The notes under the pieces were generated by a model, which was not told the origin of the DNA, ran no database searches, and saw only the letters and a list, made by a program, of their open reading frames with translations. Shown here piece by piece: positions 16,081-26,030 of a stretch of DNA of 64,000 nucleotides. Source of the DNA: Microlunatus elymi (GTDB lineage Bacteria > Actinomycetota > Actinomycetes > Propionibacteriales > Propionibacteriaceae). The stretch covers positions 1,922,001 to 1,986,000 of the forward strand of contig NZ_CP041692.1 of the NCBI RefSeq assembly GCF_007362775.1, read 5' to 3'. Both the position numbers and the translations under genes were made by a program. Each line of letters begins with the position of its first letter. Within the stretch, counting starts at the first letter, position 1.

Positions 16081-18783
16081 TCAGCTGACGTCGGTGAGGA
16101 GCTTTCCTCTCGCTTCGCGGCGGTGACGTTGTTCGACCGGGTCGGGGACCGGGACGGCGGCGATCAGCCGCTTGGTGTAGTCCTGTTGCGGGTCGTTCAG
16201 GACCTGGTGCGCGGGTCCGATCTCGACGATCTCGCCGTACTGCATCACGGCGACGCGATGGGCCAGCGAGTCGACGACGGCGAGGTCGTGACTGATGAAC
16301 AGGCAGGCGAACTGCAGCTCGGACTGCAGCTCGTCGAACAGCTCCAGCACCCGCGCCTGCACGGACACGTCCAGCGCCGAGGTCGGCTCGTCGGCGATCA
16401 GCAGCTCCGGATCGAGCGCCAGCGCCCGCGCCAGGCTGACTCTTTGTCGCTGCCCGCCGGACAACTCGTGCGGATACCTGTCGGCGTAGTTGCCAGGCAA
16501 CTGCACCCGATCAAGCAGTTGGCGCACCTTGGCCCGCTGCTCGCCGGCCGACAGCCGACCTTGTACGTGCAGCGGTTCGGCGACGCAGTCGGTGATGGTC
16601 AGATGCGGGTTGAGCGATGCTGCCGGATCCTGGAAGACGAAGCCGAAGTGCCCGCGATGCGTACGGAGCTGGGCGTCGGTCAGCTGGGAGATCTCGGTAC
16701 CGCTGACGGTCACCGACCCGGACGTCGGCTTCTGCAACCCGACCGTGGTCCGGCCGACCGTCGACTTGCCCGAACCCGACTCGCCGACCAGGCCGAGCAC
16801 CTCGCCCCGTCGGATCTCGAAGCTGACCCCGTCCACCGCGCGGAAGGACGGCTGCCCGAGCCGGCCGGGGAATTCCACCACAAGATCATCGACGGTGAGC
16901 ACAATCTGCTCTTGTGTCTGGGCGGCCGGTGTAGCAGCGACACCCCGACCCAGATGCGGCACGGCGTCCAACAGCCGCTGAGTGTACGGATGCTGCGGTG
17001 CAGCGAAGAGCGCATCGACCGGCGCCTCCTCAACCACCCGGCCCTGGTACATCACCACCACCCGGTCGGCGACGTCGGCGACCACCCCCATGTTGTGAGT
17101 GATCAACACGATCGCGGTGCCGAGCCGATCTCTCAACGACAGCAGCAACTCCAGGATCGCGGCCTGCACGGTGACGTCCAGTGCGGTGGTCGGCTCATCG
17201 GCGATGATCACGTCCGGTTCGCAGGAGATCGCCATTGCGATCACCACCCGCTGCTTCTGCCCGCCGGACAGCTGATGCGGGTAGTAGTCGACCCGGCGCT
17301 CCGGGTCCGGCAGCCCGACGAGCTCCAGCAACTCGATTGCCCGCTGGCGCGCCTCCTTGCGGCTGATCTTGCGATGCGCCCGGATGCCCTCACAGATCTG
17401 CCAGCCGACGGTGTAGACCGGGTTCAGCGCGGTGGACGGCTCCTGGAAGATCATCGAGACCTGATCACCGCGAATCGGCCGCAACGCTCGCGGCGACAAC
17501 CCGAGCAGCTCGCGGTCCCGTAACCTGGCCGAGCCGGTCGTATGCGCGGTCGACGGCAACAGCCCGAGCATCGCCCGGCTGCTGACCGACTTGCCGGAGC
17601 CGGATTCGCCCACCACGGCGACGACTTCGCCTTCCTCGACAGCAAAGCTGACCCCGTTGACAGCGTGCACGATGCCGGCGTCGGTGTCGAAGCGGACGGT
17701 CAGATCCTGCAGGCTCAACGTCGCCACCCGTTGCCGCTTCTCCGCATCGACGACCACCGGTTCGGTGATCTCGGCCGGGTCCTTGATCTTGGTCGCAGCA
17801 CCACCGGCGGCATCAGCGGCGTCGGGTCCGGCAACCGAGTCCGTCGAGACCGCCGCCTCGAACTCCCCGGCCACCTCCTTCTCGTCGGCCGACGCACCTC
17901 CGCCGGCGCGGGTCCGCAACAGGGGATTGAGCACGTCGTTCAGGCTCTCGCCGACCAGGGTGACGCCGAGCACCATCAGCACGATCGCCAGCCCGGGGTA
18001 GAGCCCGGTCCACCAGATCCCGTTGGTCGCATCCGACAGTGCCCGGTTCAGGTCGTAGCCCCACTCCGCGGCGGCCGACGGCTCGATTCCCAGCCCCAGG
18101 AATCCCAACGCAGCAAGGGTGAGGATGGCCTCGGAGGCGTTCAGGGTGGCGATCACCGGCAGGGTGCCGGCGACGTTGGAGAGGATGTGCTTGAACAGGA
18201 TCCGCGGGGTTCGGGCGCCGACCACTCGGGCTGCATCGACGTACGGTTCGACCTTCACCGCGACGGTCGCGTTGCGGACCACTCGGAAGTACTGCGGGAT
18301 GAAGACCACGGTGATCGAGATCGCCGCCGCCATGATCCCGTTGACGGCACCGCTCTGGCCGCCACCGATGATGATCGACACCACGATCGCCAGCAGCAGC
18401 GAGGGAAACGAATACATCGCGTCCATGATCAACACCAGGCCACGGTCCAGCGCACCGCCGATGAAACCGGAGATCAACCCGATCGGAACACCGACCACGA
18501 TCGAGATGATCACCGCGACGATGATCACGATCACCGCGGTCCGGGCGCCGTAGATCACCCGAGACAGCACGTCCTGCCCGCCGACCGTGGTGCCGAACCA
18601 GTGCTGCGCCGACGGATGTTGCAGGGTGCCGAAGACGTCGTTACCGACCCGGTCGGCGTTGAACCCGTACGGCGCCAGCAGCGGCGCGAAGATCGCCAGC
18701 ACGATGAAGAACAGCACGATCGCGAAGCCGGCGAACAGCATCACCCGCTGCAGACCACGGGTCTTCCGGATAGTGGAGAGCAT
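16081..18783 (-). CDS. Dipeptide/oligopeptide ABC transporter: permease fused to two ATPase domains
   Basis: A single 900-residue chain joins three parts usually encoded by separate genes. Residues 1-290 are a DppC-type permease ([21 protein letters not shown], about six TM helices). A ~60-residue A/E-rich linker follows. ATPase 1 spans about 350-620, with Walker A GESGSGKS (392-399), [12 protein letters not shown] and [11 protein letters not shown]. ATPase 2 spans about 640-890, with Walker [25 protein letters not shown] and [11 protein letters not shown]. All ATP-binding motifs are complete. The start ATG 18783 has AGGAG six bases upstream. With the permease and binding protein behind it, it completes a peptide/nickel-type importer. 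Confidence 0.9.
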   Translation of the reverse strand: MLSTIRKTRGLQRVMLFAGFAIVLFFIVLAIFAPLLAPYGFNADRVGNDVFGTLQHPSAQHWFGTTVGGQDVLSRVIYGARTAVIVIIVAVIISIVVGVPIGLISGFIGGALDRGLVLIMDAMYSFPSLLLAIVVSIIIGGGQSGAVNGIMAAAISITVVFIPQYFRVVRNATVAVKVEPYVDAARVVGARTPRILFKHILSNVAGTLPVIATLNASEAILTLAALGFLGLGIEPSAAAEWGYDLNRALSDATNGIWWTGLYPGLAIVLMVLGVTLVGESLNDVLNPLLRTRAGGGASADEKEVAGEFEAAVSTDSVAGPDAADAAGGAATKIKDPAEITEPVVVDAEKRQRVATLSLQDLTVRFDTDAGIVHAVNGVSFAVEEGEVVAVVGESGSGKSVSSRAMLGLLPSTAHTTGSARLRDRELLGLSPRALRPIRGDQVSMIFQEPSTALNPVYTVGWQICEGIRAHRKISRKEARQRAIELLELVGLPDPERRVDYYPHQLSGGQKQRVVIAMAISCEPDVIIADEPTTALDVTVQAAILELLLSLRDRLGTAIVLITHNMGVVADVADRVVVMYQGRVVEEAPVDALFAAPQHPYTQRLLDAVPHLGRGVAATPAAQTQEQIVLTVDDLVVEFPGRLGQPSFRAVDGVSFEIRRGEVLGLVGESGSGKSTVGRTTVGLQKPTSGSVTVSGTEISQLTDAQLRTHRGHFGFVFQDPAASLNPHLTITDCVAEPLHVQGRLSAGEQRAKVRQLLDRVQLPGNYADRYPHELSGGQRQRVSLARALALDPELLIADEPTSALDVSVQARVLELFDELQSELQFACLFISHDLAVVDSLAHRVAVMQYGEIVEIGPAHQVLNDPQQDYTKRLIAAVPVPDPVEQRHRREARGKLLTDVS

Positions 18784-18954
18784 GATCAACTCCTAGGAGG
18801 GTCGTGCCGAACGACGGCCGTAGCGAGCGGCGTCCGGGTGCGTGCTGTGGCGTGGCGGAGGCGGTGCGCATGCCGGGTGCATGTAATCCGACGACAACGC
18901 GGCACAGTGCGTGCCCGGGCGTCGCGCAGTAGGTCGGCGTTCGACACGACCCTC

Positions 18955-20046
18955 CTAGAACCGGACCCGCGGGTCGACCATGGCGACGATGAAGTCGATC
19001 ACCACCGAGGCCACCGCGACGATCAGCGCGAACACGGTGACAATCCCTTGTACGGCGATGAAGTCGCGTTTCAACAGGTACTGACCCAGCGTGTAGCCCA
19101 GCCCCTGCCACTCGAACGTGGTCTCGGTCAGCAATGCACCACCCATCAGCATCGCGATCTGCATGCCCATCACCGTGACCACGGGCACCAGCGCGTTGCG
19201 GAACGCGTGCTTGGACTGCACCCGCCGCTCGGGCACACCGCGAGCCCGGGCGGAGATCACGTAGTCCATCCGTAACGTCTGCAACAGATTGACTCGGACC
19301 AGCCGCAGGAACACACCGCCGGTCAGCAGGCCGAGCGCGATCGCCGGCAGCACCGCGTGCTGCAGCACGTCCAAGATCAACTTCGGATCACCCCAGAGGA
19401 TCGCGTCGACCAGCATGATGTTGGTCTTCGGGTGCACGTTCTGCAGGGTCAGCTCGGTCGCCGTACTGGCTCGACCGGCCACCGGCCAACCGAACGGGGA
19501 GAAGATCAACTTCAGCAACAGGCCGACGAAGAACACCGGTGCGGCGTAGACCAAGATCGCGAACAGCCGCAGCGCGACGTCGGGAAGACGATCACGGTAG
19601 CGGGCCGCCAACCGGCCCAACGGAATGCCGATCAGGAACGCCACGATCAACGCGTAGATGGACAGCTCCAGGGTGGCCGCACCGTTGACCTTGAGGATGT
19701 CGGAGATCTCCCGGTGATCGGTCAGCGTGGTGCCGAAGTCCAGATGCAGCACACCCCACAAATACTGGCCGTACTGCACGATCAGCGGCTTGTCCAGCCC
19801 GGCGGCAGCCTTGCGTACGGCAATCTGCTCCGGACTCAGTCGGCCGCCCAGGGCGGCACTGATCGGATCGCCGATCACCCGCATCAGCAGGAAGACAACG
19901 GTAAGCAGGATCCACAGCATCGGGATCACCAGTCCGATCCGGACCAGCATGTAGCGAAGCAGCGGCGGCATTGACCCACGTCGTGCCCCAGCCGGGGCCG
20001 CAGAAGTGGGCGGTTCGGCGGGAGCCAGTAGTTCCGTGGTGGCCAT
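18955..20046 (-). CDS. Peptide ABC transporter permease (DppB-type)
   Basis: The start is ATG 20046 (MATTELLAPAEPP), with GGAGGA upstream; 363 residues. After a ~30-residue cytosolic leader it has the DppB layout: first TM PLLRYMLVRIGLVIPMLWIL, the periplasmic ALGGRLSPEQIAVRKAAAGL and LDKPLIVQYGQYLWGVLHLD, and the EAA loop SARARGVPERRVQSKHAFRN that contacts the ATPase. It lies between the fused permease-ATPase gene, 171 bases downstream, and the binding protein gene upstream, forming one operon. It translocates short peptides together with its fused partner. Confidence 0.92.
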   Translation of the reverse strand: MATTELLAPAEPPTSAAPAGARRGSMPPLLRYMLVRIGLVIPMLWILLTVVFLLMRVIGDPISAALGGRLSPEQIAVRKAAAGLDKPLIVQYGQYLWGVLHLDFGTTLTDHREISDILKVNGAATLELSIYALIVAFLIGIPLGRLAARYRDRLPDVALRLFAILVYAAPVFFVGLLLKLIFSPFGWPVAGRASTATELTLQNVHPKTNIMLVDAILWGDPKLILDVLQHAVLPAIALGLLTGGVFLRLVRVNLLQTLRMDYVISARARGVPERRVQSKHAFRNALVPVVTVMGMQIAMLMGGALLTETTFEWQGLGYTLGQYLLKRDFIAVQGIVTVFALIVAVASVVIDFIVAMVDPRVRF

Positions 20047-20182
20047 GGAAATCTCCTCCACGCAGCCGACGGCGGGCCAGGCTGATGATCGCCGGCCCGC
20101 CGTCCTTGCTGCTGTTGATCGGGACTGCTGTCGAACTGGACTGCTCAGCGTCCGGGGCTGCCGATCGGCTCGGCAGTACCCG

Positions 20183-21783
20183 CTACTTCGACAGCGACGT
20201 GAAGCGGAACTTGAAGCTCGGATCCAGAGTGTTGTCCACGCCCTTGATGTCGTTCTTGGCGATGGCAACCTGGGCGCCGGTCAGCAGCGGCAGGATCGGG
20301 ATCTGCTCGGCGGCCAGCTTCTGAATCTTGGCCAGGGTCTTGAGCCGGTTGGCTTTGTCACTGTCGGTCCGCTCGGAGTCCAGCAGCTTGGTCATCTGGG
20401 GATCGGAGTAGTGAGCGTGCACGAAGTTGTCCGGCGCGAAGAACGGGGTCAAGTAGTTGTCCGGGTCGGGGAAGTCCGGGAACCAGCCGAGCTGATAGAT
20501 CGGGTAGCTGTCCTTGACTCGTTCGGCGTTGTAGGTGGTCCACTCCGCCGACTGCAGATTGACCTTGAACAGCCCGGTCGCCTCGAGCTGTCGCTTGACC
20601 TGGTTGTACTCGTCTGCCGAGCTGGAGCCGTAGTGATCGGGGTTGTACCAGAGGTCGAGTGAGACCGGGGTGGAGACGCCCGCGTCCTGCAAGTATTGGG
20701 CCGCCTTGGCCTTGTCGGGTTTGCTTCCGTACAGGTCCTTGAACGGCGTGGTCGCGCCCAGCTGGCCTTCGGGGATCGGCGAATACTCGGGGGTGAAGGT
20801 GCCCTTGTAGACCTCGTCGGCGATGGCCTGCCGATCCAGCGAGGACGCCATTGCCTTGCGGATGGCGAGCTTCTGCGCGTCGTTCTTGCCCGGCATGGTT
20901 TTCAGGTTGAAGACGATGTAGCGGGACTCGCCGCCCGGCCCGGTGTGCACGGTGATGCCCTTGACCGTCTTCAGATTGTCGATGTCGGTCGGAGTGAGCG
21001 AGCGGTAGGCGACGTCGATGTTCTTGTTCTGGATGTCCAGCTTCAAGTTGTTCGGGTCGGTGTAGTACTTCATCGTCACCGTGTCGATCTTGGCCGCGCC
21101 GTAGGTGCCGTTGTAGTTCGGGTTCTTCTTGAACTCGGCCAGTTGATTCTTCTGGTAACTGCCGATCGTGTACGGGCCAGAGGTCCCTTGGACTTGACCA
21201 CCTCGTCGTCGCTGAGCACCTTGTCGGCGGGGTAGACCTCCTCGTCCACGATCGGGCCGGCGGAGGTGACCAACACCTGCGGGAAGGTCTGATCGTTGGG
21301 CGCCTTCAGGGTGAAGACGACCTTGTTGCCATCGGCCTTGACCGACTTCATGTTGCCCAGCAGCGATGCCGGACCGTTCGGGTCGTTGATCTTGACGATG
21401 CGTTGGAAGGAGAACGCGACGTCGGAGGCGGTCAGGTCATGGCCGTTGGCGAATTTCAGCCCGTCCTTCATCACGCAGGTGTAGATCGTCGGCTTCGTGA
21501 AATCGCAACTCTTTGCCGCGTCCGGAGTCGGCGTCGTCGACCCCTCCGGGAAGTTCAGCAGGTACTGATACACCTGCGTCTGCACATTCAGCGAGCCGTT
21601 GTCGTACGATCCCGCGGGGTCGATCGAGACGACCTTGTCCGTGGTGCCGACGATGATGCCGTTCGAACTGTTGCTGGCTTTGTTGTCGGATCCGGTGCCG
21701 GGGTTTCCGGCGCCACATCCGGCGATGACGACGGACAAGGCACCCAGCCCTGCAACGAGGGCGGCTGCGCGCATGCGTTTCAA
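20183..21783 (-). pseudogene. Family 5 (peptide) ABC substrate-binding lipoprotein, frameshifted
   Basis: The gene starts MKRMRAAALVAGLGALSVVI and has the lipobox VIAGC, then the family 5 pattern (IIVGTTDKVVSIDPAGSYDN, FANGHDLTASDVAFSFQRI). The frame is lost in a G run read on the plus strand as CCC at 21185-21187: the sequence goes VVKSKG and then out of frame, while the next frame continues TSGPYTIGSYQKNQLAEF and TVTMKYY to the normal end SFKFRFTSLSK. One extra G would restore a 533-residue protein of usual family length. This is a single homopolymer lesion, so sequencing error or recent mutation are both possible. Without it the peptide importer lacks its receptor. Confidence 0.85.
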
Positions 21784-21924
21784 CTCACGTCTCCTGATGT
21801 CGATGTGTCCCCGACGGCGGATCCGACGGCCCCGGCGATCGCCCCGGTCGGTGCGTCGCTGCGGTCATCGGCAGTGCCAAGAACCCCGCGGAACGGGTGT
21901 TCTGCAGCACGAAGTTGCTCGAAT

Positions 21925-21937
21925 TGTCCCGGGGACA
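21925..21937. promoter_or_regulatory. 13-bp palindrome upstream of the peptide ABC operon
   Basis: TGTCCC-G-GGGACA is a perfect odd palindrome 142 bases upstream of the binding-protein start. It is a candidate operator; no matching regulator gene is adjacent. Confidence 0.3.
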
Positions 21938-22067
21938 CTAACACTTTGCTCTAACGGCGATGCCCGGGTTGATTCAGTCGTAACCATCCCGCGACGTGGG
22001 ATTGAGCCGTTGCTGCGGCAGAAACGCGATGTCCGATCGCCGCCAGGTTGTGTCCGAGGATCGCGCC

Positions 22068-22640
22068 ATGATGGTGCCCATGACCACCAAGCTGTCGACC
22101 GCATCCGCTCCGACCGACGACGGAAGAATCGCGCGCGGAGCGTTGCGTACGCCGGTCGGGGTGATCGGCGTGGAAGCCTCCGACATCGGCCTTCGCCGGG
22201 TCGGCTGGCGTCGCGACCGGACTCCGTACGAGGTCTCCGGCGAGGACGCCGCCGCACAGTTGGCGCACCGCGCGCTCAATCAGCTGAGCCGCTACTTCGC
22301 CGGCGAACTGACCGAGTTCGACCTGCCGCTGGACCTGCCGGAGCTGGGCGTCTCCACCCGGGCGGTGCTGATGGTGCTGAAGGACACCGTCGGCTACGGC
22401 CAGACCATCACGTACGGGGAGTTGGCCGACCGCAGCGGCGCGCTCGAGGATGCCGCGGTGCCGGCCCGGGCCATCGGCTCGATCATGGGCAGCAACCCGG
22501 TGCCGATTGTCATCGCGTGTCATCGCGTGGTCGCCTCGGACGGGCTCGGCGGCTACTCCGGCGGCGAGGCGGGCCGCGGTCGCGAGACCAAGACCTGGCT
22601 GTTGGAGCACGAAGGTGCTCTGCCGCCCACCCTGCTCTGA
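22068..22640 (+). CDS. ogt: Methylated-DNA-protein cysteine methyltransferase
   Basis: The start is ATG 22068, with CGAGGA seven bases upstream; 190 residues. It removes alkyl groups from O6-alkylguanine onto its own cysteine. The active-site segment reads VPIVIACHRVVASDGLGGYS: the acceptor Cys, His and Arg are present, but the usual PCHR is ACHR. The helix-turn-helix DNA-binding part (TVGYGQTITYGELADRSG) and the Asn hinge region (SNPVPI) are present. The N-terminal domain is short, as in Ogt rather than Ada. The Pro-to-Ala change occurs in some alkyltransferase-like proteins, so activity is likely but unproven. Confidence 0.82.
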   Translation: MMVPMTTKLSTASAPTDDGRIARGALRTPVGVIGVEASDIGLRRVGWRRDRTPYEVSGEDAAAQLAHRALNQLSRYFAGELTEFDLPLDLPELGVSTRAVLMVLKDTVGYGQTITYGELADRSGALEDAAVPARAIGSIMGSNPVPIVIACHRVVASDGLGGYSGGEAGRGRETKTWLLEHEGALPPTLL

Positions 22641-22690
22641 TTGCCCAGCTCTGATTGCCCTGCTCTGGATTGCCCCGCTCTGGATTGTCG
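22634..22690 (+). repeat. Four tandem copies of a 14-15-bp unit
   Basis: GCTCTGATTGCCCA, GCTCTGATTGCCCT, GCTCTGGATTGCCCC and a fourth diverged copy run head to tail. The ogt stop codon is inside the first copy, so the repeats fill the space between ogt and the SNF2 gene. This looks like slippage expansion. Confidence 0.75.
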
Positions 22691-22775
22691 GTGCTGCTCT
22701 CTAGGATGCGAAGCGGGCCGGAGCACCGGCCCGATCGACGTCCGGCCCGGCACCGGGCAGCAAGGGGTGCGTTGC

Positions 22776-25700
22776 ATGATCGATCTGTCCGACGACGCGA
22801 TCGGCAACCTGGTCGGTTGGAATTCGCTCTTCCACGGGCTGGAGTATGCGGAGTCGGGCCGGGTCGAGAGCGTTCGGTGGTCGCAGGGGCAGAGTGTGCT
22901 CGACGGCGTGGTGTACGGCACCGCCAGCAAGCCGTATCGGGTCAACATCCTGTTCAACGGCGGCCAGGCCTCTCGGCCGACCGTTGGGGTGTGCTCCTGC
23001 CCGGTGCATCTGAACTGCAAACACGTCGCGGCCACCCTGGTGACTGCCCGGCAGCCGACCATTGTCGACGACGCGACGGCCACGATCGACGCCCGGCCGC
23101 CGTCCTGGGAGCAGCTGCTGGAACCGCTGGTCCGGGCGGGCGGTGTGCCGAGGACGAGACTCGCGCTGCAGTTGGACTTTCGCCCGCGCGCACACGAGTC
23201 GCTGCGCGGCCGGCCGGTGTCGCGGGGCAAGAGCGGCCGCTGGATCCGCGGCGACACCGGCTGGCACCAGTTCTCCGCGATCCCACCGCTCGGCGACGTG
23301 GATCCGGTCCAGCATCAGGTGCTGGCCGCGATCCGTGGACTCGGCCGGGATCAGTGGAGCAGCCAGCAGAACTGGAAGCGGCTGGACGACGTCTCCAGTA
23401 CGGCCTTGTGGGCGCTGCTGGCGGATGCGCGACGGGCCGGGCTGACCATGATCAGCGACGAGTCGGGCGCGCCGGTGATCATCGAGGACAACCCGATCAC
23501 GGTGCATCTTGAGGCCCATCGGGATGATCAGGAGTTGGTCCTCGAGCCGGTGTTTGATCACGGGCTCGGAGTGCTCGATCCGACCAAGATCAACATCGTC
23601 GGGCTCCCTCAGCAGCTGACCGTCCGCCGTGACGACGATGGTGCGTTGCGACTGGCGCTGTTGGCGCAGCCGCTCCAGCCGGCGCTGGCCCGGCTGATCA
23701 CCACCGGCCGGTCGCTGGTGGTTCCGGCCGGCGACGAGCAGAAATTCCTCGACGACTACTTCCCGCAGCTGCGCACCTCGATCGCCGTCCGTTCCAGTGA
23801 CCACAGCTGGCAGCCGCCCGCGCCGCGGGAACCGGTGCTCGCACTGGAGTTGCGGCCTCGCTCGGATCACCGGATGGAGCTGCGCTGGGACTGGTGGTAT
23901 CGGCGCGGACCCGACGACCCGGGCGAGCGCTACTCACTCCTGATCGGCGCCGGGGCCCAACATCGGGATCTCCCGGCGGAGCAGGAGATCCTGCACCGCC
24001 TCGACCTCAAACGCTTCGACGTGCTGCTGGACAAGTCGGTGTCCCGATCGCTGCTGGCGCGCAATCTGCTCGGGCCGGACGACATGATCGAATTCGTCTC
24101 CCAGGTGTTGCCGCAACTGGATGATCAGCCCGGACTGGTGATCATCTTCGAGGGTCAGCTGCCGGACTACGCCGAGGCCAAGCGTCCGCCGTTGATCAAG
24201 GTCCGGACCGAGCACATCCGCGGCGAACGGGACTGGTTCGAGCTGTCGGTGACGATCGAGGTGGACGGCGAGAAGGTGCCGTTCACCGAGCTGTTCAAGG
24301 CGCTGGCCAAGGGCGACGTGACGATGATCCTGCCCGGTGGCACCTACTTCCGGCTGGACAAGCCGGAATTCCGTGAACTGGCCGAGCTGATCGCCGAAGC
24401 GCGCGCGATCGGTGAGCCGCGGGCGGACGGGGTCAAGATCAGCCGCTACCAGGTCGACTGGTGGGAGGAGCTGGAGAAACTCGGCGTCGACCTCGAGCAG
24501 GCGGCCGAGTGGCGGTCCGCGGTGGCCGGGTTGGGGCGCGACGGAATTCCGGAGCGGATCGAACCGCCCGCCGGGTTCACCGCGACCCTGCGGGACTATC
24601 AGCGCGACGGCCTGGACTGGCTGGTCTTCCTTCATGATCATGGCCTGGGCGGGGTGCTGGCCGACGACATGGGGTTGGGCAAGACCCTGCAGGCGTTGGC
24701 GCTGATCTGCCATGCGCGGGAGCGAAGGACGGGGTCGCCGGCGCCCTATCTGGTGGTGGCGCCGACCAGTGTGGTGGGCAACTGGGCCGCCGAGGCCGCC
24801 CGGTTCGCGCCCGGTCTGCGGGTGGTCGCGATCACCGAGACACAACGCAAGTCCGGGGTGACACTGCGGCAGCAGGTGGCCGGCGCCGACGTGGTGCTCA
24901 CCTCGTACACGTTGCAGCGGATCGATCAGGAGAACTACGCCGCGCTGGACTGGGCCGGATTGATCTTAGACGAGGCCCAGTTCGTGAAGAATCATCAGTC
25001 CCGTGCCTATCAATGCGTACGGATGCTGCAGGCGCCGTTCAAGCTGGCGATCACCGGAACGCCGATGGAGAACAACCTGATGGAGCTGTGGTCGATGTTC
25101 TCGATCACCGCGCCCGGGCTGTTTGCTGGACCGATCGCCTTCCGCGACGACTACGCCAAGCCGATCGAACGCAACCATGATCAAGTTCTGCTCGATCGGC
25201 TGCGCAGCCGGATCCGGCCGTTCATGCTGCGCCGGACGAAGGATCAGGTGGCCGCCGAGCTGCCGCCGCGGCAGGAGCAGGTGATCGCGCTGGATCTGCT
25301 GCCCAAGCATCGAAAGGTCTACCAGACCCATCTGCATCGTGAGCGGCAGAAGATTCTGGGCCTGCTGGATGATCTTGACGCGAACCGGTTCGAAGTGTTC
25401 CGGTCGCTGACCCTGTTGCGGCAGCTCAGCCTGGACGCGTCCTTGCACGACGACGCGTACGCCGACATTCCGTCCACCAAGTTGGAAGCGTTGGGCGATC
25501 TGGTGACCGAGATCCTGGCCGAAGATCATCGGTTGTTGATCTTCAGCCAGTTCACCGGATTCCTGACCAAGGTCGCAGAGCAGCTTTCTGCACAAGGGAT
25601 TCCGTACGCCTACCTTGACGGCCGGACCAAGGACCGGGCGCGGGTGATCGACGGCTTCAAGCAGGGGCAGGCGCCGATCTTCCTGATCAGTCTCAAGGCC

Positions 25701-25976
25701 GGCGGGTTCGGGCTGAACCTGACCGAGGCCGACTACTGCATCCTGCTCGACCCCTGGTGGAATCCGGCCTCCGAGCAGCAGGCGATCGACCGGATCCATC
25801 GGATCGGCCAGACCCGCAGCGTGATGGTCTATCGGCTGGTGGCCAAGGACACCATCGAGGAGAAGGTGATGGCGCTGAAGGCGGACAAGGCCAAACTGTT
25901 CGCCAGTGTGATGGACGGCGCCGCCACCGGTGGCAGCCGACTCAGCGCCGCCGAGATCCGCGAGTTGATCGCTTGA
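22776..25976 (+). CDS. SNF2-family DEAD/DEAH-type helicase with SWIM zinc finger
   Basis: This 1066-residue protein starts at ATG 22776 (MIDLSDDAIGNL). An N-terminal SWIM finger is seen in VCSCPVHLNCKHVAAT (CxC...CxH), then a long beta-rich bacterial SNF2 N-terminal region. The motor spans about 600-1066: motif I DDMGLGKT, motif II (DExx) LDEAQFVKN, motif III TGTPMENN, and motifs V/VI SLKAGGFGLNL and QAIDRIHRIGQTR. It is an ATP-driven DNA or nucleoprotein translocase; the bacterial class is often linked with repair or transcription recycling. It follows ogt closely. The substrate is not deducible. Confidence 0.92.
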   Translation: MIDLSDDAIGNLVGWNSLFHGLEYAESGRVESVRWSQGQSVLDGVVYGTASKPYRVNILFNGGQASRPTVGVCSCPVHLNCKHVAATLVTARQPTIVDDATATIDARPPSWEQLLEPLVRAGGVPRTRLALQLDFRPRAHESLRGRPVSRGKSGRWIRGDTGWHQFSAIPPLGDVDPVQHQVLAAIRGLGRDQWSSQQNWKRLDDVSSTALWALLADARRAGLTMISDESGAPVIIEDNPITVHLEAHRDDQELVLEPVFDHGLGVLDPTKINIVGLPQQLTVRRDDDGALRLALLAQPLQPALARLITTGRSLVVPAGDEQKFLDDYFPQLRTSIAVRSSDHSWQPPAPREPVLALELRPRSDHRMELRWDWWYRRGPDDPGERYSLLIGAGAQHRDLPAEQEILHRLDLKRFDVLLDKSVSRSLLARNLLGPDDMIEFVSQVLPQLDDQPGLVIIFEGQLPDYAEAKRPPLIKVRTEHIRGERDWFELSVTIEVDGEKVPFTELFKALAKGDVTMILPGGTYFRLDKPEFRELAELIAEARAIGEPRADGVKISRYQVDWWEELEKLGVDLEQAAEWRSAVAGLGRDGIPERIEPPAGFTATLRDYQRDGLDWLVFLHDHGLGGVLADDMGLGKTLQALALICHARERRTGSPAPYLVVAPTSVVGNWAAEAARFAPGLRVVAITETQRKSGVTLRQQVAGADVVLTSYTLQRIDQENYAALDWAGLILDEAQFVKNHQSRAYQCVRMLQAPFKLAITGTPMENNLMELWSMFSITAPGLFAGPIAFRDDYAKPIERNHDQVLLDRLRSRIRPFMLRRTKDQVAAELPPRQEQVIALDLLPKHRKVYQTHLHRERQKILGLLDDLDANRFEVFRSLTLLRQLSLDASLHDDAYADIPSTKLEALGDLVTEILAEDHRLLIFSQFTGFLTKVAEQLSAQGIPYAYLDGRTKDRARVIDGFKQGQAPIFLISLKAGGFGLNLTEADYCILLDPWWNPASEQQAIDRIHRIGQTRSVMVYRLVAKDTIEEKVMALKADKAKLFASVMDGAATGGSRLSAAEIRELIA

Positions 25977-25985
25977 ATCTCCGAG

Positions 25986-26029
25986 TTGTCAGCGTCAGAA
26001 GGCGCTATAACGACGTGTAACGCTGACAA
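25986..26029. terminator. Bidirectional hairpin between convergent genes
   Basis: Perfect 10-bp arms TTGTCAGCGT (25986-25995) and ACGCTGACAA (26020-26029) flank a 24-base loop, immediately after the SNF2 stop and immediately before the LacI-family stop. The position fits a shared terminator; there is no long U tract. Confidence 0.5.
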
Positions 26030-26030
26030 G

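Noticed and set aside
15673-19275. Long plus-strand open frames (over 550 codons each) opposite the peptide ABC genes
   Set aside because: They contain runs of H, D, R and Q with no family similarity and lie exactly antisense to strong transporter genes.
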